Shown here: positions 16,462-25,219 of the stretch, in pieces
Position numbering within the stretch: the stretch's first letter is position 1
Layout of the letters: each line of letters begins with the position of its first letter
Assembly (NCBI GenBank): GCA_048267245.1
Contig: JBLWXV010000002.1
Span: forward strand, 558,001 to 622,000
Reading direction: 5' to 3'
DNA: 64,000 bases
From: JBLWXV01 sp048267245
Lineage (GTDB): Bacteria; Bdellovibrionota; Bacteriovoracia; Bacteriovoracales; Bacteriovoracaceae
Position numbers and translations under genes: made by a program
The notes under the pieces: model-generated
What the model saw: the letters and a program-made list of their open reading frames with translations, nothing else
Told to the model about the DNA's origin: nothing
Database searches by the model: none

Positions 16462-17832
16462 ATGAAGAAGTACTATAAATATCTGTCCCTCTTACCGCTA
16501 GCGGGCATTCTCATTGTTTATACTCAATGTGTGCCGACAAATGGCAAGAATAAATCTTCTTTGAAGTTTAGTGATTCTACTTCCTCGAGCTCTAGCTTTG
16601 ATAGTAACTCGAGCGGTAGTGCCGAGGATGATAATTCTTCAAATACTGGAACAGTAACTCCAAGTGGGCTTAGCTCTGTTGATGCTTTTGCCCAAACAAC
16701 TCATCTTATTACCAAGAAAAATTGTGTGCTCTGCCATGGAAGCTTGCAGCAACCTTTTCATGCCGCAAGTTCGGCAAGTGTGGCCCACGATGCGGTCATT
16801 CAAGGCGCCAAGGTTAACCTATCAAATCCCTCTCAGTCTAGACTGGTACTTAAGCTTCAGGAAGGTCATAACTGTTGGGGTAGCTGTTCAAGCAATGCTC
16901 AGGAAATGCTCGACTCGATTAACAATTGGGTTGATCTAATGAAGGTTCCCGATGCTGATGAACCAGATACCACAACACCTACTGGACTAGTGACAATGGA
17001 GAGTGTGACAGTTGCTGAAGCGCTTGATCCAAATCAACTTAAAGACGCGGGAAGCTTTCTCATTAGCTTTGAGTCGGCAATGCTTCAAGCACCGATGACA
17101 AAGGTGAGCTCTGGTGACTCTTTTTACGTTTGGGTAGCACCTGGGACTCACGGCAATACTCAGTCAAGCACTAGCTCCATCGCGGGTCGTGCCTACTCAC
17201 AAGTTAATCTTTCCCAGACAACTGGATATAAAGTTTTTGGTTATGTCGATGGACCCAGTGGAAGTGATGACTCATTTTATCTACGCATTGGAAACAGCGG
17301 CTTTATTGAGTGGCATACTGGTGGAACGACAGGCTTTCAGTGGGTCGAGGTTACTCGTGGTAGTGGGCGCGCTTCGATGGTGTGGAATCTGACAAGTGGC
17401 GCCCAGCAAATTGAACTTAGAGAGCGTGAAGACGGTGCTAAGTTGAGCTATCTCTACATCACAAATGATCTCTCTAAAGAGGCTTCTGATATTAGTGGAG
17501 GAGAAGTAGCCACTTTAAGCTTTAGTCTCAACCAATTGGCCCCAGGATCAAATGCCGTATTGAAGGTGGATCTTTCGGTCTATGATAGCTACAGCTACAA
17601 GTTGTCGAGACCTAGAATAGTTCTTCCTAGTGGAAGATTGATGGTGAAGGGCCTTAAACCTCTTATTAATGGATCTTGGAATGCGCAACATTCGACTTAT
17701 ACCCTCGTCAATAAAACAGTGACACCTAGTGATGGTGCTCTTTCATCTTCGAGTATGATCATTCTCAAAGATAGAGGCGAGGATGTGGATCAAATATCTT
17801 TTGAATTTGAATCAATCCAATACAGGCCATAG
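16462..17832 (+). CDS. haem-motif lipoprotein with C-terminal beta domains (YTQC lipobox)
   Basis: A 456-residue protein behind AGGAGTAGGG. The leader ends YTQC, a lipobox with Gln at -1. A Ser/Asn/Gly-rich spacer follows, then a small cytochrome-like region with CVLCH (about residue 91) and a second Cys cluster (CWGSC). A beta-rich domain at about 190-330 (FYVWVAPGTHGN, GYVDGPSGSDDSFYLRIG, WNLTSGAQQIELRERE) looks like a carbohydrate-binding module fold of the kind attached to planctomycete cytochromes. A last beta domain ends the protein. It is probably anchored in a membrane, contacting a glycan or surface. Haem binding by CxxCH is a firm expectation; glycan binding is a guess. Confidence 0.68.
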   Translation: MKKYYKYLSLLPLAGILIVYTQCVPTNGKNKSSLKFSDSTSSSSSFDSNSSGSAEDDNSSNTGTVTPSGLSSVDAFAQTTHLITKKNCVLCHGSLQQPFHAASSASVAHDAVIQGAKVNLSNPSQSRLVLKLQEGHNCWGSCSSNAQEMLDSINNWVDLMKVPDADEPDTTTPTGLVTMESVTVAEALDPNQLKDAGSFLISFESAMLQAPMTKVSSGDSFYVWVAPGTHGNTQSSTSSIAGRAYSQVNLSQTTGYKVFGYVDGPSGSDDSFYLRIGNSGFIEWHTGGTTGFQWVEVTRGSGRASMVWNLTSGAQQIELREREDGAKLSYLYITNDLSKEASDISGGEVATLSFSLNQLAPGSNAVLKVDLSVYDSYSYKLSRPRIVLPSGRLMVKGLKPLINGSWNAQHSTYTLVNKTVTPSDGALSSSSMIILKDRGEDVDQISFEFESIQYRP

Positions 17833-17833
17833 A

Positions 17834-18667
17834 GTGAAGAATTATCTATGGCCCATGGCCTTGCTGGTATTTGTGATCTTTCTCGATCAGTTCTCAAAAG
17901 GACTGTGGGCAAGTAGTGGGGGAGTTCATTTTAATCAGGGAATTATCTTTGGATTATTCTCTGACGTCTCGGCCAATCTAAGGATTATTACTCTGTGCTG
18001 CTTTGGTGGATTTTTACTCTCACTCTACTGCGCCCTTTTATTTTTCATTCCAAGAAAGATGATTGCACTAAAAGCTGGCATGACCTTGCTAATCGGGGGA
18101 GTGCTAGGAAATGTGATTGATCGCATGCTCACAGGGCAAACCGTTGACTTTATTCCTGCGCCCTTTTTACAAGTGTCGTTTAATGTTGCTGATGTTTTTC
18201 AATGGATAGGGGCCTTGCTTATTTTTAGCCAAATTTTAAAGCGCGGGGCCGAAATTTGGCATCCTGAAAATCAGCGAGGGCAGTATCTCATTCTTCCACA
18301 TGAGCAATTGCTCTTTAGTCTGAAATTGCTGCTGATTACGTTCTCAACCTCAGTCATCCTCGGAATTTTTAGTATCACCTTCATCAATGTTCTTTTGGGC
18401 CATGAGCAAATGAGCGCGCAGAGAGCTTCGGTGCTCTTTAATTTTAGTCTTGCCTATATTTCGATTACCTTGATCGTCTGCCTCTTTTCTTTTGTTTTTG
18501 GAGTTTACGTCTCACATCGCAGTGCTGGGCCGGTTCACGCCTTTGCTCTCTTTGTCGATGATTTGACACAGGGAAAACTACGCGAATTTAAGCTTCGTGA
18601 CCGCGATCACTTCAAAGAACTCGAGAAGATTGCCAAAAAGCTTCAGGAGCAGCTGCGAGATTCATAA
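17834..18667 (+). CDS. lspA: signal peptidase II (LspA) paralogue with HAMP-like C-terminal extension
   Basis: The start is GTG one base after the preceding stop (277 residues). Residues 1-140 are LspA: DQFSK at 18-22, FNQGIIFG at 33-40, the first catalytic Asp in GNVIDR (Asp96), VDFIP, and the second in FNVAD (Asp120). LspA is normally about 160 residues; here a further 130 follow, with two extra membrane helices (about 163-188 and 203-226) and a tail at about 232-277 (PVHAFALFVDDLTQGKL, then KELEKIAKKLQEQL) that looks like a HAMP linker with nothing after it. It removes signal peptides from prolipoproteins in the inner membrane. Its place behind two lipoproteins with His or Gln before the Cys suggests a dedicated peptidase. 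It may or may not be the cell's only LspA. Confidence 0.8.
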   Translation: MKNYLWPMALLVFVIFLDQFSKGLWASSGGVHFNQGIIFGLFSDVSANLRIITLCCFGGFLLSLYCALLFFIPRKMIALKAGMTLLIGGVLGNVIDRMLTGQTVDFIPAPFLQVSFNVADVFQWIGALLIFSQILKRGAEIWHPENQRGQYLILPHEQLLFSLKLLLITFSTSVILGIFSITFINVLLGHEQMSAQRASVLFNFSLAYISITLIVCLFSFVFGVYVSHRSAGPVHAFALFVDDLTQGKLREFKLRDRDHFKELEKIAKKLQEQLRDS

Positions 18668-18710
18668 AAGCTCTGGCCACTCCGCTGCATCTCACCCTAA
18701 AATTTTAACT

Positions 18711-19871
18711 ATGCATTCAAGGTTTCTCCTTCTTCCAATATTGGTGGCAATGTTCTTTGCCACGAAAGCTCATGCCTATCCTCAATTTGTAGGATTTGGT
18801 TATACTTCCTGTCTAAATTGTCACTACAATCCCTTTGGTGGTGGACCACTCACAGATTATGGTCGCGCTCTAGGTTCAACGATGATTGCCGATCGCTTGG
18901 GCATCCCAAGTGATATTACAGATGAGTCTCTTGGTGAGCACTCTTCGTTCTTTTTTGATAAGCCACCAAAATCTTGGATCAGGCCAAATGTGGATTACCG
19001 TGGGCTTTGGTATAAGAGAGATATTGATAATAAGAACTCTGAGGCAGAGTTTATCAACATGGACGCCAATTTTACCTTGGTGGCGAAGTTTCTTGAAAAC
19101 GACAAATTAGTTGCCGTGTTCAACTTTGGCTACGCTCCAACTCCTAGAGGGAGAAGTGGTCTTGAAGATGAGCCCAACTATCGCACGCGCGAGCATTATA
19201 TAGGCTATCGCTTTACACCTAAGTTTGGTGTCTACGCAGGTCTTATGGACCGAGTTTTTGGCATTCGCATTCCTGATCACATTGCTTTTTCTCGCTCAAT
19301 CACAGGTCTAGCGATGAATGATCAAAGTCATGGGGTCGTAGTGCATTGGGCGCCTGAGAAGTGGGAGTTCGGTGCCAATTACTTTGTCGGTAACTATGCT
19401 CAAGAGGAATCCCTTCGTCAAAAAGGGGCAAGTCTCAAGGCAGAGTATGAACTCTTTACTAAAGTTAAAGTAGGCGCCTCGGTGCTTAGTTCTAAGAATC
19501 AATTTCTAAAAAATTACATCAATGCCTTTCACTCCAAGGTTGGTGTTGGCAAGGGCTCAGCGGTCTTAGTTGAAATTGGTGAAGTTACAAAGACTCAAGT
19601 GAGCACTGGTGTTGAGACTAAGAGTCGCTACACTCTCACTCAGGGATATTTAAATATCTCTCGTGGCCTCTTTGGTATCGCTACGCTTGAGTACTTTAAG
19701 TACAATACCGAGCTCGATAGCTATGTAATGCGCTTAGGTCCCGGGCTTCAGTATTTTCCAGTACCGCGCGTGGAATTGAGACTAGATGTTTATAACACGA
19801 GAATTTTTAGTGACGCCCTCGTTTCTGAAGATACTTGGGATGTGGCTGGGCAGGTGCACTTATGGTTTTAA
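18711..19871 (+). CDS. outer-membrane beta-barrel-like protein with haem-c motif
   Basis: The start is the ATG at 18711, giving a signal peptide cleaved after HAYP or just before; longer in-frame starts lie inside lspA. The mature protein (386 residues in total) opens with CLNCHYNPFGGGPLTDYG, a CxxCH motif of the type found at the N-terminus of barrel proteins in Bdellovibrio and related bacteria. After it come alternating amphipathic beta strands to the C-terminal residue Phe (QVHLWF), an outer-membrane insertion signature. It probably passes electrons at, or scaffolds cytochromes to, the outer membrane. It overlaps the next gene by 10 bases. Confidence 0.7.
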   Translation: MHSRFLLLPILVAMFFATKAHAYPQFVGFGYTSCLNCHYNPFGGGPLTDYGRALGSTMIADRLGIPSDITDESLGEHSSFFFDKPPKSWIRPNVDYRGLWYKRDIDNKNSEAEFINMDANFTLVAKFLENDKLVAVFNFGYAPTPRGRSGLEDEPNYRTREHYIGYRFTPKFGVYAGLMDRVFGIRIPDHIAFSRSITGLAMNDQSHGVVVHWAPEKWEFGANYFVGNYAQEESLRQKGASLKAEYELFTKVKVGASVLSSKNQFLKNYINAFHSKVGVGKGSAVLVEIGEVTKTQVSTGVETKSRYTLTQGYLNISRGLFGIATLEYFKYNTELDSYVMRLGPGLQYFPVPRVELRLDVYNTRIFSDALVSEDTWDVAGQVHLWF

Positions 19872-20944
19872 GAGCAATTGCCGTTTTTTGTCTTTTGATC
19901 ACTGTTTGTTCTGCCGCTCCAAGAAAGGTAAAGAGAACAGCTCAAAGCATCTATAAGCGCGCCTACACCCTCTACGAACAGGGCCAATACGAGAGTGCTC
20001 TACATGAGATCGACTCAGTTCTTAATTCGAGAACCAATAGTAAGGTGCCAGATAACTACCTCTTTTTAGCGGCCACAATTTATCAAAAGACTGGTCAATA
20101 CGAGCGGGCCTTGCGCTTTGTGGACTCCATTATCGAAAGACAATTTGAAGCAGACAATCAAACGGTCTTGCGCAATTTCACACCAAGTTCAATTGCGTCG
20201 ATAGATTCTGAGATTCCTCAAGGGCTCGTTCTGCTCTATCTTCTCAAGTCGACTGTCTATAATGGAATCTTGCTCCATAGGACTCAAGAGCTTACTGGTG
20301 AGCAAAAGGAATACTACTTTAACTTCATTAAGACCTCGGCGGAACTTGCTTATACGGCCGCTTACAAAGAAGACTACGCCGACAAATTAATCGCCTCGGT
20401 GACCCAGCTTGAAAAAGAATATCGAGATAACCTCTTTGTAGAAAATTACTTTCTTGGCCTTCACTACTTTACTTGGCGCGATGAGATCACATTAAAGAGT
20501 GCCTCGGGCCAAGAGTTTAAAGTGCGAGCGACTAATTCTGGTCTTGGAGTTCTAGGTGGTAAACGTTGGGCCAGCGCCAGAAGAGAGTACACTCTCTTTG
20601 GAGCACTCAGCGCCGCAGACTCTACCGTTGGCAACGATGATCCCACTGTTAATTACTTTCAAAGTGGTGTCTCTACTAAGATGGCCCAGCTAGGAGCAGG
20701 GGCTTTCTATCGACCGATGGCAGGTGGGGTATCAATTGGAAGTGAGATTGCTGGCGTTTATCGCATTGGCGATTATGAGGAACCACCAGGAGCGGCAACA
20801 ATTGAAGAGACGAGCCTTCTTACTGTGGGAGTCTTTGTTGCTCTCAAATGGAAAATATCAATGCTAGAGTTTGAACTGAGAATGGGAAAAATTCTTGGTA
20901 TGCCCTCGAGCGCGACGAACTTTGGTTTAGCCTATCACTTCTAG
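19862..20944 (+). CDS. TPR protein with C-terminal beta-barrel-like domain
   Basis: The start is the ATG at 19862, inside the end of the preceding gene; this gives a signal peptide (MVLRAIAVFCLLITVCSA). Residues about 25-95 form two TPR-like repeats (IYKRAYTLYEQGQYESAL, then TIYQKTGQYERAL). From about 190 to 360 the sequence turns to alternating hydrophobic strands and ends in Phe (FGLAYHF), like a small outer-membrane barrel. It is the last gene of the cytochrome operon, probably an assembly or scaffold partner of the barrel cytochrome. It converges with the monohaem lipoprotein gene by a 4-base overlap. Precise role unknown. Confidence 0.65.
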   Translation: MVLRAIAVFCLLITVCSAAPRKVKRTAQSIYKRAYTLYEQGQYESALHEIDSVLNSRTNSKVPDNYLFLAATIYQKTGQYERALRFVDSIIERQFEADNQTVLRNFTPSSIASIDSEIPQGLVLLYLLKSTVYNGILLHRTQELTGEQKEYYFNFIKTSAELAYTAAYKEDYADKLIASVTQLEKEYRDNLFVENYFLGLHYFTWRDEITLKSASGQEFKVRATNSGLGVLGGKRWASARREYTLFGALSAADSTVGNDDPTVNYFQSGVSTKMAQLGAGAFYRPMAGGVSIGSEIAGVYRIGDYEEPPGAATIEETSLLTVGVFVALKWKISMLEFELRMGKILGMPSSATNFGLAYHF

Positions 20945-21312
20945 AGGGCAAGGATCCAATTTTCTAATTTCTGCCTTTCGCTATCACTGATCTGCGGAGC
21001 TCCATAGGGCATATCTCCTCCAACATTCTTTAATCTATCGTAGACTTGTGAAGAAGTAGTATCTCCTCTGACCGCTAGGTTCTTTGAAATCCAGTCAGCA
21101 TCAGTTTTATAGTTGGCCCAGGAATTGTGGTAGCCGGTGTGACAGCTCATACAGTTATTCTTGAGCACTGTGTAGGCATCGTTCAAGCGGATACCAGCTG
21201 GAGTAGAGGTGTCGATACCATTATCTGCAGTTAGAGCAAAGTCTCCTGAACTAGAATTAAAGTCTTGTCCGCAGGCCGAGAGTAGGAATAGAGCAAAGAG
21301 TAATCGCTTCAT
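20941..21312 (-). CDS. monohaem cytochrome c lipoprotein
   Basis: A 123-residue lipoprotein with a conventional lipobox (LLSAC) and one haem-c motif (CMSCH) followed by a short c-type domain with a possible distal Met in GDMPYGAP. It should be a small periplasmic electron carrier tethered to a membrane. It is coupled to the upstream YceI gene by a 4-base overlap and faces the seven-gene cytochrome operon, overlapping its end by 4 bases. It may carry electrons for the proteins of that operon; that is inferred from position only. Confidence 0.8.
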   Translation of the reverse strand: MKRLLFALFLLSACGQDFNSSSGDFALTADNGIDTSTPAGIRLNDAYTVLKNNCMSCHTGYHNSWANYKTDADWISKNLAVRGDTTSSQVYDRLKNVGGDMPYGAPQISDSERQKLENWILAL

Positions 21313-21785
21313 TTGAGCGGCAAGCTCGCACTTACTTTAACAATATCTTGTACACCTACACCCATGTAGTTTATCCCTCCAATCCCATACTCTTTAAGAT
21401 TGATACTGAATTCTACATTTACTGTACTTCCCGATTCAGTATATGAGAATGGAATTTTCTTCGTCACTGATCTTACCTTGATAAGAGCATTGCCCTTGCC
21501 ACCTGCACCCAAGGCCTTTTCTACAATGATGTTGGGATTCTTCTTATATTCTAGCTTTTCTTTAAGATGTTCATCTCTCGTTTCATTGCTACTGGTGAGA
21601 TTTCTCACCGGGATGCGAATATTCTTCGCCACCAATTTACCGCTCTCTTTGTAAACTGATCCGCGAATCGTTTTGGATACAACTTCAAAAGATCCAACTG
21701 GACTCAACTCGACTTGCGCCTTCATTGACTGCGCCACTGATTGAAATGAAATGCCTAAGCAAATTGCGAGAATAATGCTCTTCAT
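21309..21785 (-). CDS. YceI-family periplasmic protein
   Basis: A 158-residue protein with a signal peptide (to about SVAQS) and the compact beta pattern of YceI: SPVGSFEVVSKTIRG, a central TRDEHLKEKL segment with the Asp/His usual in the family, and a final IVKVSASLPLK strand. YceI proteins bind isoprenoid or fatty amide ligands in a lipocalin-like barrel. The gene precedes, and is coupled to, the monohaem lipoprotein. YceI genes often lie beside cytochromes, so a quinone- or isoprenoid-related role is plausible but unproved. Confidence 0.78.
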   Translation of the reverse strand: MKSIILAICLGISFQSVAQSMKAQVELSPVGSFEVVSKTIRGSVYKESGKLVAKNIRIPVRNLTSSNETRDEHLKEKLEYKKNPNIIVEKALGAGGKGNALIKVRSVTKKIPFSYTESGSTVNVEFSINLKEYGIGGINYMGVGVQDIVKVSASLPLK

Positions 21786-22012
21786 GAATACACCTGAGTT
21801 TTAGTAGTGAATTTAATTTTAACCCAAAATTTGTATGGATTGGGAGGGCGGAGAACTCTTCCGCTTAACCTAGACAAAATCCAGACATGGCCTTCCTGCA
21901 TGGAGGTAGTTTCCTGGTGGGCATAGTCTGAAGTTGTAGGAGAGTGAGGAGTTTAGTTGGTGCCTAAGTGCTTGAAAATAGAGAGCGCTTCTCTCAGATA
22001 GAAGGATGACCC

Positions 22013-23299
22013 ATGAAACGAATTGCGATCGTAGGCTCTGGAATTTCTGGCGTGGCCAGTGCTTTCTATCTAAGAAAGTTAGGCTTTGATGTAGAGATCT
22101 TCGAAGCCGGTCAGTATTTCGGTGGGCACACTAATACGATTGATATTCAAGTTGAGGGAAAGACTTTTCCGATTGATACCGGATTTCTTGTTCATAATGA
22201 TCGGACATACCCAAATTTAATCGACTTCTTTGAAGAGCTTAAAATTGAAACTCATCCAAGTGATATGAGTTTCAGTGTCGTTCAAAAGCAGGATAAGCTC
22301 ACTTGGTGTGGGACCAATCTCTTTACGGTCTTTGCTCAAAAGAGAAATCTCGTGAGCCCGCGCTTTTATAGATTTCTAAGTGAGGTGCTAAGGTTTAATC
22401 GAAATGCGACAACTTACCTAAAAGCCTGCGCTGGTGACTTTGACCTAACACTCGGTGACTTACTCGATCGCCATCATTACTCCCAAGACTTTAGACATTG
22501 GTACTTACTGCCAATGGGAGGCTGTATTTGGTCGACACCTACACAGGGCATGTTAAAGTTTCCGGCCTATACCTTTCTCATTTTCTGTATGAACCACGGT
22601 CTTCTACAGGTCTTTGATCACCCACAATGGAAGACAATTATCGGAGGTTGTCGCGTCTATGTAGAGCGCGCTCTCGCTGACATTGAAAAGAAGAATCTAG
22701 CTAGTCCAGTGTCTAAAATTGCTTCTTTAGCTGACACTGTTGAAGTTCACTCAAACAATATTGCTAAGAATTTCGATTATGTCTTTGTGTGTTCGCATCC
22801 ACCAGAAGCACTTAAAATGCTTGCTGGGCAAGGAGGAGAAATTCTAGATGTTCTTGGAAACTTTAAGTATCAGCCGAACTTGGCCGTCGTCCACACAGAC
22901 TCCGCGATTCTACCAGAGAGAAAGCGTGCCTGGGCAGCTTGGAATTACCTCTCAGCTAAGCAGCAAGATGGGCAAGAAGCAGTTTCCGTTAGTTATTTAA
23001 TTAATAAATTACAGCCAGTACCGACCAAGACTCCAGTTATCGTGACGCTCAATCCTCTCATTGAGGTTGCAAAGGAAAAAATCTTAAGAGAGATCAAATA
23101 TGAGCATCCTCTCTTTGATTCTAACGCCATTAGGGCGCAGTCAAGAGTAGCGCAGCTTCAAGGGAGAGGGCGAATTTACTATGCGGGAGCGTGGTTGAGG
23201 TATGGGTTTCATGAAGATGGTATTTGGGCCGCCAAGCAGGCGATTCGTTCACTTCTAAGAGACCTAGGAGATGATGTTGAAAAGGTGAGGCTTCTATGA
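22013..23299 (+). CDS. FAD-dependent amine-oxidase-like protein (COG2907)
   Basis: A 428-residue flavoprotein starting at ATG behind AGAAGGA. The N-terminal dinucleotide fold is IVGSGISGVASAFYL, followed by EAGQYFGGHTNT and the FPIDTGFLVHND segment diagnostic of this group; the C-terminal FAD contact is near YYAGAWLRYGFHEDGI. It is the first gene of an operon whose order (FAD protein, DUF1365, CFA-like methyltransferase, chalcone-isomerase-like, DUF3833, DUF2878) is known from light- or singlet-oxygen-induced clusters in other proteobacteria. Members are implicated in unusual fatty-acid modification, such as desaturation or furan fatty acid synthesis. The next start overlaps its stop (ATGA). 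No ChrR or ECF sigma gene lies in the window. Confidence 0.85.
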   Translation: MKRIAIVGSGISGVASAFYLRKLGFDVEIFEAGQYFGGHTNTIDIQVEGKTFPIDTGFLVHNDRTYPNLIDFFEELKIETHPSDMSFSVVQKQDKLTWCGTNLFTVFAQKRNLVSPRFYRFLSEVLRFNRNATTYLKACAGDFDLTLGDLLDRHHYSQDFRHWYLLPMGGCIWSTPTQGMLKFPAYTFLIFCMNHGLLQVFDHPQWKTIIGGCRVYVERALADIEKKNLASPVSKIASLADTVEVHSNNIAKNFDYVFVCSHPPEALKMLAGQGGEILDVLGNFKYQPNLAVVHTDSAILPERKRAWAAWNYLSAKQQDGQEAVSVSYLINKLQPVPTKTPVIVTLNPLIEVAKEKILREIKYEHPLFDSNAIRAQSRVAQLQGRGRIYYAGAWLRYGFHEDGIWAAKQAIRSLLRDLGDDVEKVRLL

Positions 23300-24021
23300 A
23301 GTCACTCTATAGGGCCTCCATCTTTCATCGCCGCAAGAAACCCAAGCTCAACGAGTTCAGTTACAAGGGCTTCTATATACGCTTTGACATCAACAAGCTT
23401 GAAGAATTAAAGGGGAGTATCTTTGGACTCAATCGGTTTAACCTCTTCTCGTTTTATGAAAAGGATCATGGCTATAGAGATCAGCGCTCCCTAGAATCAT
23501 GGGCGAAATCGCAGTTAGCGAAGGCTAAGGTAGAGGGGTGTGATCGAATTGAATTACAAACCTTTCCAAGAGTGATGGGGTATGTCTTTAATCCGGTTAG
23601 CTTCTGGTTCTGCTTCAAGAAGAATGAGGTTTTGGCAGTTATTTGCGAAGTAAATAATACCTTTGGCGAATCTCACAATTATCTAATAAGAGGAAATCAA
23701 GGCGAGCTCCCTAAAGATTTTCACGTTTCCCCCTTTTTTCCTGTCGAAGGAAAGTATCGCTTTAACTTTGAACACGAGAATCAAGTTGTTATTAATTATT
23801 TTCAAGATGATGAACTCAGTCTTGAGACATCGATAAAGGGAGCGGCAATTGAATGGAGCTTTAAGAATTTCTTGAAGTTATTTATTCAGTATCCGCTTTA
23901 TACATTTATGGTGGTGGTGCTCATCCATCTCCAGGCGATCAAACTTTGGTTTAAAAAAGCAACATTCTACACCCTTCCAAAAAAGAAGGATAAGGACTTA
24001 ACTTATGAATACCGTCACTAA
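23296..24021 (+). CDS. DUF1365 family protein
   Basis: A 241-residue protein matching DUF1365: SLYRASIFHRRKKP at the start, the core GYVFNPVSFWFCF at about residues 94-106, EVNNTFGESHNYLI, and FHVSPFFPVEGKYRFNF. Members occur with the FAD oxidase and CFA-like genes; the biochemical role is unknown but presumably concerns the same lipid. A hydrophobic stretch near the C-terminus (YPLYTFMVVVLIHLQAI) may anchor it to the membrane. The start overlaps the previous gene by 4 bases and the end overlaps the next by 17, so translation is coupled throughout. Confidence 0.85.
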   Translation: MKSLYRASIFHRRKKPKLNEFSYKGFYIRFDINKLEELKGSIFGLNRFNLFSFYEKDHGYRDQRSLESWAKSQLAKAKVEGCDRIELQTFPRVMGYVFNPVSFWFCFKKNEVLAVICEVNNTFGESHNYLIRGNQGELPKDFHVSPFFPVEGKYRFNFEHENQVVINYFQDDELSLETSIKGAAIEWSFKNFLKLFIQYPLYTFMVVVLIHLQAIKLWFKKATFYTLPKKKDKDLTYEYRH

Positions 24022-25219
24022 GCAACAGAGTGTTCTCGAATCCAAGATTTCAACCTGGTCGATTCTCTTGATAAAAGTTCTCTCTCGAATTGAAAGAGGA
24101 GAAGTCATTCTCTTTACTCCAGAGGGGGAGAGGCTGAGTTTTTCTGGAGAGAAGCCCGGGGAGAGTGTGAGTGTTCACATTCACCATTGGGATTTTGCGA
24201 GAAAGCTCTTTATGAAGGGTGATATTGGTTTAGGGGAGAGTTATATCGATGGAGATTGGGACTGTGATCAAATTAATAATTTGATTTCAATTGGAATTCA
24301 AAACTATCGAGCCTTCTCCAAAGTGATTAAGGGATCACTCTTTAAAATTCTCTATTATCGTTTTAAGCATGTCGTACTCAATCGCAATACGATCGAGGGT
24401 AGTCGTAGAAATATTCATGCCCACTACGATCTTGGAAATGAATTTTATAAATTGTGGCTAGATCCTAGTATGACTTATTCAAGTGCTTTGTTTAGTAGTG
24501 AGACAAAATCTCTAGAGGCAGCACAGCTAAATAAGTACAACAATATTCTAGACGGGATAAACCTTAAAGCAGATGACACTATCTTGGAGATTGGTTGTGG
24601 CTGGGGAGGATTTCTCGAATGTGCCGCCCAGAGGGGAATTAGGGCAACTGGAATTACCATATCTAAAGAACAATACGATTTTGCCAAAGAGAGACTAAAA
24701 CCCTACAAGGATTTGGTTGAAGTAAAGCTTATCGATTATAGGGAATTAAGTGGCCAATATAATCACGTCGTCTCCATTGAAATGTTTGAAGCGCTCGGTG
24801 AGAAGTATTGGAGTACATATTTTAAGATTATAAATAAGCTGCTTGTCCCTGGTGGAAGTGCGACGATTCAATCCATCACGATTCGAGATAGTGACTTTCA
24901 AAACTATCGTAGTGGCTCAGACTTTATTCAAAGCCATATTTTTCCGGGGGGAATGCTTCCAAGTGTAGGGAAATTTCTAGAGCACTCCTTTAAGAACGGA
25001 TTCTCTCTGGCAAAACAAAATGAATTTGGAATTGACTACGCAAAGACCTTGGCAGAGTGGGACCAAAAGTTCCTCGAGGTTCTGCCTGAAGTTCGCTCTC
25101 AGGGTTTTGACGAGCGCTTTATTCGCACTTGGCACTTCTATCTCAAATACTGCCAGGGTGGTTTTGAGGCACGTAAAATTAGTGTCTCTCAATTTAAGCT
25201 GGTAAAGGCGGGTGTATGA
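24005..25219 (+). CDS. cyclopropane-fatty-acyl-phospholipid synthase-like methyltransferase
   Basis: A 404-residue SAM-dependent methyltransferase of the CFA synthase family. It has the lipid-binding N-terminal domain, the NIHAHYDLGNEFYKLWL segment, SAM motif I ILEIGCGWGG, SIEMFEALGEKYW and late IFPGGMLPS. Family members transfer a methylene or methyl group onto unsaturated acyl chains of phospholipids. In this operon type the homologue (UfaM in Rhodobacter) methylates an unsaturated chain on the route to furan fatty acids, so it need not be the housekeeping Cfa. It overlaps the DUF1365 gene by 17 bases and the next gene by 4. Confidence 0.88.
   Translation: MNTVTKQQSVLESKISTWSILLIKVLSRIERGEVILFTPEGERLSFSGEKPGESVSVHIHHWDFARKLFMKGDIGLGESYIDGDWDCDQINNLISIGIQNYRAFSKVIKGSLFKILYYRFKHVVLNRNTIEGSRRNIHAHYDLGNEFYKLWLDPSMTYSSALFSSETKSLEAAQLNKYNNILDGINLKADDTILEIGCGWGGFLECAAQRGIRATGITISKEQYDFAKERLKPYKDLVEVKLIDYRELSGQYNHVVSIEMFEALGEKYWSTYFKIINKLLVPGGSATIQSITIRDSDFQNYRSGSDFIQSHIFPGGMLPSVGKFLEHSFKNGFSLAKQNEFGIDYAKTLAEWDQKFLEVLPEVRSQGFDERFIRTWHFYLKYCQGGFEARKISVSQFKLVKAGV

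Noticed and set aside
21882..21890. CAGACATGG upstream of the YceI gene as another GACATGTC site.
   Set aside because: Only half of the palindrome is present and there is no second copy nearby.
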